64,000 bases of DNA, from positions 2,976,001-3,040,000 of the forward strand of contig CP084611.1 in NCBI GenBank assembly GCA_025917655.1, read 5' to 3'. The DNA is from Chlorella sorokiniana (lineage: Eukaryota; Chlorophyta; Trebouxiophyceae; Chlorellales; Chlorellaceae). Under the pieces are notes generated by a model. That model did not search any database. It was given only the letters and a program-made list of their open reading frames with translations, and was not told the DNA's origin. Of this stretch, positions 1-9,901 are shown piece after piece. Position numbers and translations under genes: made by a program. Every line of letters starts with the position of its first letter. The first letter of the stretch is position 1.

Positions 1-76
1 GCTGATTCGGGCTGATACAACCAGAGCCCGCCGCCGGGCGGTGCAGGCAGCTGACGCAGCTCTGCTGGCCTTGCAG

Positions 77-249
77 GGCGGTGGGCGCGTGGCCCGTGGG
101 CGGGCAGCGACGACGACGAGCGCCGGGTGAAGGAAGAGACGGGCGCCACGCTGCGCTGCTTCCCCTTTGAGCAGCCGCAGCATTCCGGCAGCTGCTTCTT
201 CACTGGGCAGCCTGCCAAGGAGGTGGCCATCTTTGCGAAAAGCTACTGA
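77..249 (+). CDS. Prolyl-tRNA synthetase, last exon (partial)
   Basis: This is the 3' end of a gene that enters from the left edge. Bases 1-76 look like the end of an intron, closing with TTGCAG. The exon reads WARGPWAGSDDDERR, then VKEETGATLRCFPFEQP, and ends in AIFAKSY before TGA. That is the C-terminal zinc-binding-like domain and the invariant terminal tyrosine of the eukaryote/archaeal-type class II prolyl-tRNA synthetase, which charges tRNA-Pro. Plant enzymes of this type serve cytosol or organelles; the targeting part lies outside the window, so the compartment cannot be told. Confidence 0.8.
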
Positions 250-710
250 TGGTTCGGTCCTTGAAAGGCATGCTGTATGATGCTGGTGCTTTGCTGTGCT
301 CACTTGCGCTCTCAACTCCCCGACTGCTAACATTTGTTCCTAGCTGCAAATGATCTCATTCTTTGCTGAAAACTTACCGTTGTTCTTGCCTTGCAGTCCT
401 GCACAATCTCGTCTCTTGCAGCGTGAGGGCGGCTTGCGTCAGTTGCGCAGCAGGCGGGTGCTGCGGCTTGGGCTGGCTAGCCGCCTGGGAACGGCCGCAC
501 CACCCATGTTGCCGCAAGGGTAGACGAGTCCCGTGTGAGAAGAGTCAATGTGCTCGATGGGTGCAGCACTTGCGCCGAGACACAGGAGGCTGACCCAGGG
601 ACTGATCAGGGGCTGGTGCATGCACCACTTCGAGCACGGGAGGCCATCATCGGTCTCCTTTCGCAAATTGCGATTCATCTAGTTCCTCGATCGCGGGCGA
701 GGAGCTAAAA
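250..710. other. Intergenic: prolyl-tRNA synthetase 3' UTR and transketolase 5' region
   Basis: This 461 bp stretch holds no convincing gene. A 76-codon open frame at 363-593 has Cys/Arg-rich, non-conserved composition and looks like chance. The right end should contain the transketolase promoter and leader; the sequence just before the start codon is A-rich (AAAA directly before ATGG). Confidence 0.5.
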
Positions 711-3700
711 ATGGTCGCAATGGCTCAGACTCTGGTGGCCCAGCGCCCTGGCCTGGCCCGCCCCGCCCGCAAGCAGCAGATGCGCGCCCGTCGGGCCCAG
801 CTTGTGCGCAACCAGGCCACCGCGGCCCCTACTATGCCCAAGGGCGAGATTAAGGACAAGAATGCGGAGCTGGCCATCAATGGTGCGCCACTGCCGCTTC
901 CTGCTCAACCGCTGCAGATAGCACACAGATCACAAATGCCGTGAAAGCTGCTGGCCGGTGACAGCCTCGGCAATGCGTCAGCGCAGGCTCGGGCAGCAGC
1001 GCGCTGGCCGGGCCCCTTGTTGGGTGCAAGACTGGCGTTCGTAGCGAGCGCTATCGCCTGCAATCTGCTGTCTGTTTGGGAACATCAGCAATCCAGCCCT
1101 GGCCTGGGTGCTGCACCGCAGCTAGGGGTGTTGCCGCAATCTGGCGGCGCCGCTAGCGGCAGCAGCCCAGCAGCAGCAGCAGCAGTGGAAATCCGCAGCG
1201 ATGGCTACGTGGCTGTGGACGCACTGCAAAGAAGGCAGCACAAGTTTGCTTCCTGGTGTTGTTCATGTATTCATGGCCGCTCGCTGCGCGCTGCCCCTCC
1301 CGTGCCTGCAGCCATCCGCTTCCTGGCCATCGACGGCGTGAACAAGGCCAACTCTGGCCACCCCGGCCTGCCCATGGGCTGCGCCCCCATGTCCTACGTG
1401 CTGTGGAAGGACTTCATGAGCGTGGACCCCAAGCAGCCCAAGTGGTTCAACCGCGACCGCTTTGTGCTGTCTGCCGGCCACGGCTCCATGCTCAACTACT
1501 CCCTGCTCCACCTCATGGGCTACGACCTGTCCATCGAGGACCTGAAGCAGTTCCGCCAGTGGGGCTCCAAGACCCCGGGCCACCCCGAGAACTTCCTCAC
1601 CCAGGGCGTGGAGGTGACCACCGGCCCCCTGGGCCAGGGCATTGCCAACGGCGTGGGCCTGGCCGCCGCAGAGGCGCACCTGGCGGCGCGCTTCAACAAG
1701 CCCGACATGAAGCTGGTGGACCACTACACGTGAGCAGGGGGAGTAGAGGGTGGGAATGCAGCGGGATCAGGGCGCACAAATAACGGCTTGTTGCGTGCGC
1801 GCTGTGCTGCACGCTGCATCCCACCCGCCCGCACGCCTGCCCTCCTGATCCCTCCACTGGCTGAGCCCTCCCCGCAGCTACGTGATCATGGGCGACGGCT
1901 GCAACATGGAGGGCATCTCCTCTGAGGCCGCCTCCCTGGCTGGCCACTGGGGCCTGGGCAAGCTGATTGCGCTGTACGACGACAACCGCATCTCCATCGA
2001 CGGCCACACCGAGATCTCCTTCACCGAGGACGTGTGCGCCCGCTACGAGGCCATGGGCTGGCACGTCCAGCACGTCCAGGACGGCAACCACGACCTGGAC
2101 GGCCTCAAGGCCGCCATCGAGCAGGCTAAGGTGGGGGGGGGGCAGCGTGCTGCGCGCAGTGCAAACGGGGCGGGCAGCCTGCATGTTCTGCGCTGCTGGG
2201 CCTCCCGGTGCACCATGGTTGTTGGGTGCTGGCAGCGGCTGACCGTCGCCTGCTGTTGTTGCGCGCTGCAGGCTGTGACCGACAAGCCCTCCCTGATCAA
2301 GGTGTCCACCCTGATTGGCTACGGCTCCCCCAACAAGGCCGACACGCACGACGTGCACGGCGCGCCCCTGGGCGCCGCCGAGACCGCCGCCACCCGCGAG
2401 GCCCTCAAGTGGCCCTACGGCGAGTTCGAGGTGCCCCAGGAGGCGTACGCCGAGTTTGCCAAGTCTGCGGAGCGCGGCGCCGCCGCCGCAAGGCCTGGGA
2501 GGAGGTGGCCGCCAAGTACGCGGCTGCCCACCCCGAGGAGTGGGCCGAGTTTGAGGCCATCACCACCGGCAAGCTGCCCGCCAACTGGGCCGAGAACCTG
2601 CCCAAGTTCACCTCCGAGGGTGCGTGGCATGAGCGGGCGGCTGTGAGGGGCTGAGCGTGCTGCATCGGCCTGCATGCTGTGACGCGCAAGGAGCTCCCCT
2701 GCCTGCTGCCCACCCACCCGCCGCCCCTTCTTTCCCCCCCGCCACAGACAAGGGCCTGGCCACCCGCCTGCACAGCCAGACGATGCTGAACGCGCTGGCG
2801 CCCAACCTGCCGGGCCTGATTGGCGGCTCCGCCGACCTGGCTCCCTCCAACATGACCCTGATGAAGATGTTTGGCGACTTCCAGAAGGCGTCCCCGCGGA
2901 GCGCAACCTGCGCTTCGGGCGTGCGCGAGCACGCCATGGGCGCCATCTGCAACGGCATCGCGCTGCACTCCCCGGCTTTGTGCCCTACTGCGCCACCTTC
3001 TTCATCTTCACCGACTACATGCGCAACCCCATGCGCATGGCGGCGCTGAGCGAGGCGGGCGTGCTGTTTGTCATGACCCACGACTCCATCGGCCTGGGCG
3101 AGGACGGCCCCACCCACCAGCCCATCGAGCACCTGGCCTCCTTCCGCTGCATGCCCAACATGCTGACCATGCGCCCGGCGACGGCAACGAAACCGCGGGC
3201 TGCTACCACGCAGCCGTGCTCAACGCGCAGGCCCAGGTGGGCAGCGGCGCCTGCAGGGCGGCTCTTCCCCCAAGCCCTCCCCACGCTGCAGGCAGCTGCC
3301 GGCTGCGGCCAACAGCCAGGCTCTCGAGCCTGCCCTCATGCCCTGCTCGCCCCCCTTCCCCGCAGAACGCCAAGGGCATCCGCCGCCCCTCCACCCTGGT
3401 GCTGTCCCGCCAGGGCATGCCCAACATGGACACCACCTCCATCGAGGGCACCGCCAAGGGCGCGTACGTGGTGCAGGGCGGGGAGGAGACCCCGACGTCA
3501 TCATCATCGGTGAGGCGGCGGCGGCGGCAGCCTGGCAGGGAGCCCCCTCGCTGCCCGACCCTGCCTGCACCGCCCGGCTATCTGGAAGGGCTGCGTGCGC
3601 CAGGGTGTGAGCCGCGGCTGAACACCCTCCCACCCCTTGTGTGCCGCAGGCACCGGCTCTGAGCTGGTGATGGCGGTGGATGCTGCCAAGAAGCTGGAGG

Positions 3701-3979
3701 CGGAGGGCAAGAAGGTCCGCGTCGTGTCCATGCCCTGCTGGGAGCTGTTTGAGGAGCAGAGCGAGGAGTACCGCAACAGCGTGCTGCCCCCGCCGTCACC
3801 GCCCGCGTGTCGGTGGAGGCCGGCAGCACCTTTGGCTGGGACAAGTGGGTGGGCTCCAAGGGCAAGGCCATCGGCATCGACGAGTTTGGCGCCTCCGCCC
3901 CGGCCCCCTGCTGTACGAGAAGTTCGGCATCACCGTGGACGCGGTGGTGGAGGCGGCCAAGGCATCCATGTCCGCCTGA
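711..3979 (+). CDS. TKL: Transketolase, plastid type
   Basis: Transketolase moves two-carbon ketol units between sugar phosphates, using thiamine diphosphate, in the Calvin cycle and the pentose phosphate pathway. Seven exons are supported: 711-882, 1312-1729, 1878-2130, 2272-2619, 2748-3236, 3366-3509 and 3650-3979, about 718 codons, the usual family length. The N-terminus is Arg/Ala/Gln-rich and suits a chloroplast transit peptide. Diagnostic motifs are [13 protein letters not shown], the ThDP motif [18 protein letters not shown] with the catalytic Glu, and [15 protein letters not shown]. The junctions join in phase, for example DHYT-YVIMGDG. The frame is broken near 2493, 2893, 2918 (an extra base that compensates), 2972, 3179, 3491, 3790 and 3906, mostly by one missing C or G. 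Conservation continues across every break, so these look like sequence errors. Confidence 0.96.
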
Positions 3980-4258
3980 GCGCGGCAGCCGCGGCCCCCT
4001 CCTGCAGCAGCCCCCTACCACGCCCCCGCCCCGCACATTTCGCGCCAGGGGGCTGGCAGCACCGGTGCCCCCCAACACCACCCCGCCGGTTGACTACCCA
4101 TTATTTTGCAATGCTCACCTCTCCTTGTCGCCCTTTGTGTCCACCCGCTCCCTTCTGTGTCTTGTCGGCTTCCCTCAGGCGGGGCATTTTGGGCCGCCCG
4201 GTCTGCGCCGCCTGCCTTGGACAGGCGCCGCCAACCAAACCTCGCAATTTCATGCCAC

Positions 4259-4263
4259 TGTAA
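4259..4263 (+). terminator. TGTAA poly(A) signal of transketolase
   Basis: TGTAA lies about 280 bases after the transketolase stop. It is the usual polyadenylation motif in green algae. The opposite-strand gene ends near 4353, so the two 3' ends meet or overlap here. Confidence 0.45.
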
Positions 4264-4352
4264 CCGATTACAGTCACTGCCACTACATGGGACGGCGTGC
4301 TGGTCTGCGCGGTGCTGGTGCTGGGGTGGAAACCCGCGCAGAGCAGCTGGCC

Positions 4353-6776
4353 CTAGCCGGGAACTGCAGCCTCCACTGCAGCCGACGCCCCTGGCGCCGC
4401 AGCATCCTGCTGTGCAGCCGCCGCCTCTTCCGCCGCTGGCACCGCCCCGGCTGCCCCGCTGCCTGCCGCGCCTCTGCCTGCTCCCGCGCCGTGCGGGCCA
4501 GCTGCTGGGAGGCCTCCTGCGTGAAGTCCCTCAGGTCGGCGTCGGCGTCCCCCTCCAGCGCCTGCCCCAGCGCCGACAGCACCTCCACCAGCCGCGCCAG
4601 CTGGCGCAGGGGGGGGGGCCAGAGGCGTGGGGCGTGGCGACGGCCCGGCACAGCTTTTGAGAGGTTCCACATGCGGCATGCTCAGTCCAGGTGATGAGGA
4701 AAAAGTGGTCCCCGTAACTAAAGAAGCCCCCGGGGCCCCTGCCTCCCACCATGTCGTCTGCTTGGTCGTCGCCCAGCCAGCGCGGCATGAGCAGCATGTT
4801 GCGCTCCTCCCCCGCCACCCGCTTGTGCGCGTCGTCGTCCACCAGCAGCACGCGGTGCAGGCGGGAGAAGTAGGGGGCCAGCGGCTTCACCGTGTCCCAC
4901 GCCTTGCCCCCCCCGCCGCCACGTGCGCCTCCGGCGCCAGGAAGGTGTGCTGCCGCGTCAGCACCAGGCGCCGGTCAAACAGCGGGCCCGGCCCCGGGCC
5001 TGTGCAGCCGGCAGCGCAGCGGAGGTGAGCAGAGGTTGCGGGGGCAGGCTGGGGTGCGGAGGGCCTGCCTCAAGACCTAGCAGGTTGGCACTCAGGCCCC
5101 CCTTACACACGCCTGCACCCACCCGCGGCCGCCTCCAGCAGCTGCAGCGCCGTCTGCACCGTCGCGTCGCTGGCTGAGGAGTATATGCCGAGGTGGAATC
5201 CGGCCTGCAAAAAAGGGGGCAGAGCGCAGGGGTGGCGGGGCGAGTCGGGATGCGGGACCTCAGCACACGCACGGCTGCCAGCCGTGCAGCCAGCCAGGCA
5301 AGGTGGACAGCGCGCGTTCCAGGGACTGGCAGGCAGTGGGGTTGCGCCTGGCTGGCCCATGCCCGCAGCGCACGCGCCTGGAGGCGGCGCAGGTGGTGCA
5401 CCCCGGCCGCGCCCTGTGCACGCCCACGGACCGCCGCATGCTGGTGTGCGTGGTGAGCACGCCGTTGGCATCAAACATGAGCACGGGGCGCGCGGCGTCC
5501 AGCCCCGCGTCCAGCACCCGCCCGCTGGGCTCGTCGTGGCCGTGGCGGCACCAGGGGTGGCGCCGAGGCAGGTGGGGGTCCACGGGCGGGGCCGCAGCAG
5601 CGGGGGGGGGCCTTTGCCTTGCCGGGGAAGGGCACAACGTTGCCCGCACCCCCAGCGCGCGCAGCCTGTGGCATCCGCTCGTGACCCTTTGGCCGGGGGT
5701 GCCGTGGAGCCCTCATCACTGCAGGCGGGCGGCCGCCAGCTGGCAGCCAAATCAGCGCCTGGTTTGGAGCTGAAGCCGCGCTCCTGCTGCTGCTGCCAGC
5801 CTTGCTGCTGCTGTTGGGCCAGGGAAGCCGCTGCCACGCTGGGTGGCCGCAGCAGCGCCGGCGCTGAAGCGTGCCGCAGCGTTGGCAGGCCCTCAGGCAG
5901 CTGCTGGCTGGGCACAGCTGTCGGAGGCGCAGGAGCCGCCGGTGAGCCGTGCTGTGAGAGCACCTGCCGCGCCAGCGCCTGCGCTTCCTCTGAGCTGCGT
6001 GCAATGCGAATAGCATGGAAACCCTCTCGCTGCTGCGGGTACTGCCACTCCTGCATGAAGCGCTGGATGGCCTGCGCAGCCTGGTCTGGCGGCAGCGTGG
6101 CGTGGCCGCTGCGCTGCTGCGCGCGCTGCAGGCACACCGAAGGCGGCAGCTCCAGCACCAGCGCCAGCAGGCGCACATCCAGCCCGCTGCGCTGAGCGTG
6201 CCGCCGTGCCAGCTGCAGCCAGTGCGCGCGCTGGGCCATGCTGAAGTTGCAGCGGTCGACGACCACGCTGTCGCCAGCAGCCAGCGCAGCGCTGCACGCC
6301 GCCTCGCACGCCCTGCGGTCGCCCAACTCGTCCTGGCAGACGACCCGCCAGCCTTCCTGCTTGAACTGCGCTGCAAGCGTGCTCTTCCCTGCATGGGGGA
6401 GTGATGGGCGCAGCGGCACAGGGGTCAGCAACCCTGCCCGTGCTGTTGCCGTCGGCGCCGGGCGTCACGGCCCTGCGGCATGCCACATATGCACGAGCAC
6501 GCCTGCCAACCGCGCTTGCATCTTGTTGATGATTGTCGAGCGCTTCCCGGGCTGCGAGTCCTGACGCAAGCTTTCACAAACCTTGTCGACACAGCTTGAG
6601 TCGTTTGGCGAGTGAGTGTTGCTGCAAATCTTGCTGCTATGCTCACCTGATCCGGGCAATCCACACAAAACCAGCAGAGTCTGTGGTTGCACAGGTGGAG
6701 CAGTGGGCACTGCGGGCTGAGCCTCAGCTTGATGAACAGCTGGCCCTGAGGTCATTCTAAACAGCAACACGAACAC
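4353..6776 (-). CDS. P-loop kinase / FCP1-like HAD phosphatase fusion
   Basis: The first exon (6776-6647) ends inside the P-loop and joins the next exon at 6388 to give [20 protein letters not shown], a clean Walker A. Then follow CQDELGDR and [19 protein letters not shown], typical of AAA_33 / polynucleotide-kinase-like kinases. After a Gln/Ala-rich linker comes a HAD domain of the FCP1/NIF type: [14 protein letters not shown] near 5480, [23 protein letters not shown] (exon 5204-5123), and [25 protein letters not shown] near 4870. The tail is Ala/Glu-rich. The second acidic residue of the HAD DxD motif is Asn here, as in some plant FCP1-like proteins. Kinase-first order matches T4 Pnkp and is the reverse of animal PNKP. 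Frame breaks occur near 4910, 5410 and 5600. The stop at 4353 is preferred; another frame ends at 4283. Substrate is unknown, with DNA/RNA end repair one possibility. Confidence 0.75.
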
Positions 6777-7001
6777 ACATGGCGGTCGATCTCCTTATAT
6801 GCGCACGCATGCCACAGATCCTGGCGGGACTTGGTGGCATCCCGTACTGGCAAGCGGCGTGCAGGGCTGGTGTCGCAGCAAAACGCAGCACATTGATGCA
6901 AAAGATAATGATTATAGCATAAAGATAACGTGGCAATCATACTCGGATACAGGCCGGGTTGGTGTGGGTGCTGGAGGCATCAATCCGGGTGCGCTCGCCG
7001 C
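6777..7001. other. Spacer between the kinase-phosphatase gene and RAF1
   Basis: This 225 bp spacer holds the kinase-phosphatase promoter (reading leftward) and the RAF1 3' UTR. It contains one of the few AT-rich patches in the window, around 6900-6950. No gene is seen. Confidence 0.45.
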
Positions 7002-9475
7002 TCAGAGCGACATGAGCTCTGACGTGGCCGCCGCCACCGTGTCGCGGCTGGGCGGTCGGCACACAAACAGCACGGGGCCCAGCACGCACGCCGCGTACGC
7101 GGCCTCCCCGCCCGGCATGAGCTGCGCCACGCCCCTCGCGTCCTCCGCCAGGTAGTAGCGGTCTGGCGCCAGCGAGGCGTCAGAGGGGGCAATGTCGGCC
7201 ACCAGCACGCCCCGCCCGCTCAGCCTCCGCAGCTCGTCCTCAGACTGTTGCAGTTGATCGGAGAGAGGGAGGGGGAAGCAAGGTGGGGCGCGCATGGCTC
7301 AGGCCGCGGTGCCTGCCGATGGCCATGGCAGGCGCTGGTTGTGGAGCCATGCTGGCCTTCAGCTGTGCAGCCAGCATGCCCCACCTTGGCTGAGGTGGCC
7401 TCTCGTATCTGGGGCACCGCTGCGCAGTCGCGGATGGTGAGGGCCACGGGGTGGCCTGCCAGCGTCAGCAGCGACCAGTTGGGCAGCGCCTGGCGGGAGG
7501 GGGAGGGGAGGGGCCACGCAGCAAGCCCGCGTGCGCGGGTCAGGCCAGCCGCATGCGCTGCAGCTGCGCAGCTGGCGCTGAGCTCCCGTTCATGCAACAC
7601 TGGCACAAGCAGCGGGTCGGGAAGCAAGCGGCGCAGCACTGGGGGCAGGGCCAGCGGCAGCACGCGCGGGCGCCACTCACCACCCACTCGTGGGCGGCCC
7701 CTCGAGCGGCACCCTGAAGTTGCCAAACACGCCCTCGCTGGCCACCTTGGGCGCAGCCAGCACCTGGTCCCCGCTGGCGACCTGCGGGCAAAGCGTGCAG
7801 AGCGCTCAGCAGGGCGCGCAGCGCTGTGGGCGGGGCCGCAACAATCACCACGCCCTCAGGAGCGCCCACCATCTCCCCACCCCTTGACAAAAAGAGAAGG
7901 AAAAAAGCAACACAAGCACCCACCTGCAGCTCCCCCGCCACCGCCAGCGGGCGGAAGCCCAGCTCGTCGCGGGAGAGGCGCAGGATGGTGAGGATGGCGG
8001 TGGGCAGCGAGATGACGGGGCCCGCGTCGTCCTCCAGCAGGGTGGTCTGCGCGGGTGTGGGGGAGGGGGTGAGGAGTCGCTGGGAGGTGGTGGAGGAGGG
8101 GCAGGGGCAGGGGCGGCAGCATTGGGGACAGGCAGTCGGGGCCCTCAACACGACCTCGCCTCCCCCGACTGGCATGCCGCAGAGCGCGGGCACGCGGGCA
8201 GCGGGCTGGCAGCGTGAGGTGCCCGCGCCGCGCGCACCAGCTTGGCGCGCGCCTCGTCGGTGTCTGCCACCGCCAGGCCCTTGCGCGCGCATGCATCCAC
8301 GTCATCCTGGCGGCGGCACTCCAGGGCCTGCGGGGGAGATGCCAAGGGGGGGGCGCACGTTCTTGGGGTGCACACGGGCGACAGCGGGGCAGGTGGTGTG
8401 CGGGGCAGGCACCGGGTTCGGCTGGCGCGAGCTGCTGCCGCGCGCGATGCAGCTCCCGCGGCGCAGGCAGCCCGGCTCTCACATCCCGCCAGTACTTGTA
8501 CGCCAGCACGTCTCCGGGCGTGTCGCTGAAGCCCTCCTTGTGGCCTGCCCGCCGCTCGTGCTCCTTGGACGCCCGTGCCAGCACCTGCGCCTCGGCGGGG
8601 CTGCAGGGGGCGGGGGCGGGGCGGGTGGCGCGATCGGTGCCGGCTGCGAGCGCTGGGCAGCACTTGGGGCCATGACGCGGCAGGCATGGCCGGCCGCCCC
8701 GCCTGCAGCAGCGCAGGAGGCAGCCACAGGGCACAGTGCTGAGGCAGCCCTCCCCACCCCCCCCAGCCCACCTCAGGTTGTTCTCCACGATGTAGGCGGC
8801 GGCGGGGCGCGCTGGCGCACCGACAGGAAGCGCAGCTCGTACAGCAGCACCTCGCCCTCCACGTCAAAGTGGGCCAGCTGGTCGGGGGCAGCACCCCTTC
8901 ACGCTCTCGTACACCTGAGCCGCCGTGTTCCACACGTTCTGCACGCGCCGCTCCAGCCCCGTGGCCTCCTCCACCGCCACGCTGTCGTAGCCGGCGCGCT
9001 GCAACGCGGGCAGGAACCGCGCCAGCTCGTGCCAGTGCCCCGCCAGCGAGCGCAGCCGTCCCAGCATCTCGGGGCTCATGCACTGCTCGGGGCCCTCCGC
9101 GGGGCCCTCCGCGTTCATGAAGCCCGGCGGCGGGCGGAACTGCTGCTGCATCGCCGGAGGGGCGTCCAGCAGGCTGCCACCGCCGCGCGCAGGCGGGGTC
9201 CCGCCTTGTCCGGGCACCACCAGTCGGCCGCCTGGGCGGTTGCCGCCCCTGTCCTGCCCAGGGATGATCAGACGTGGGTCGCTGGCGCCGCCATAGCCCC
9301 CGCCAAAGCTGCCACCGCCGCCGCCGCCATACCTGGACGTGGCCGGGGCTGCTGCACCTCGCCGTTGGCGTCGGGCGAGTGTGAACGGCTTTAGGTGCGC
9401 TTGCACGTGTGCTCCGCGCATGGCGGCTTCGGGATGCACCTGTGCAGCAAGAGTTGGGTGTCGCACTGCAGCCAC
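7002..9475 (-). CDS. RAF1: Rubisco accumulation factor 1 (RAF1), chloroplast
   Basis: RAF1 is a stromal chaperone that stabilises Rubisco large-subunit dimers during holoenzyme assembly. Exons on the minus strand are about 9475-8772, 8600-8483, 8327-8228, 8046-7924, 7781-7681, 7489-7385 and 7244-7002. A basic, Gly-rich N-terminus suits a transit peptide and linker. The helical domain has LGRLRSLAGHWHELARFLP, VAVEEATGLERRVQNVW, then VLLYELRFLSVRQR and AYIVENNLR. The flexible middle has DTPGDVLAYKYWRDV and ALECR. The beta domain includes DDAGPVISLPTAILTILRL, VLVADIAPSDASLAPDRYY and a tail ending in TSELMSL. Single-base losses break the frame near 8888 (twice), 8805 and 7700. The start codon is the weakest point; a second Met follows 18 residues later. 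Confidence 0.93.
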
Positions 9476-9901
9476 AAGTGCCCACCAAACTCAATCTCCC
9501 AACACTTTGCCGTCTGCTGAGCAGTGGCGATGTGCAGAGAGGTGCAGCTCAAGGGTGGAAGAGCGCTGCGCTGGCAGGGCCTTCCAGCTAAGGCGCCTTT
9601 GCGGGGAGGCCCGCCACCTGCTCCAATCAATTGCATGCGCACATTTGCCTGTAGTGGGCCAGTATCGAAGCTCACAAACGCACTCTGGCGCCTTTCACGT
9701 TTTCGGCAAGACTGGGGAATGGCTCTCACGGGGGCTCCTGTGGCCAGCACCAGTGGGCGAGCAGTATGTTCAGGCAACTTTTGGGCCACCAGCCGACCAC
9801 TAGGCGTCTCCCTGGCGCAGCCTCACCAGCAGCTGTCTGGCAATAGGGGCAGGGGGCTGGGGGTGTCAGTGGAGGCGGTGGGGCGGCGTGATGGATTCCA
9901 C
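9476..9901. promoter_or_regulatory. Divergent promoter region between RAF1 and the IMP nucleotidase
   Basis: This 426 bp spacer separates two genes read outward from it. It should contain both promoters and leaders. No classical TATA box was recognised. Open frames here lack conserved composition. Confidence 0.4.

Noticed and set aside
363-593. Small open frame before transketolase
   Set aside because: Cys/Arg-rich with no conserved pattern and no splice partner; probably chance in a GC-rich spacer.
2480-3910. Programmed ribosomal frameshifting
   Set aside because: There are too many sites, no common slippery heptamer or downstream structure was seen, and unrelated genes show the same defect.
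711-3979. Transketolase as a pseudogene
   Set aside because: Despite about eight frame breaks, active-site motifs and splice sites are intact, and most breaks are single missing bases in C/G runs, as in many neighbouring genes.
7826-9394. Plus-strand open frame of 522 codons
   Set aside because: It lies antisense to RAF1 exons and introns. Its Arg/Ala/Pro-rich composition is the shadow of a very GC-rich gene, with no domain.
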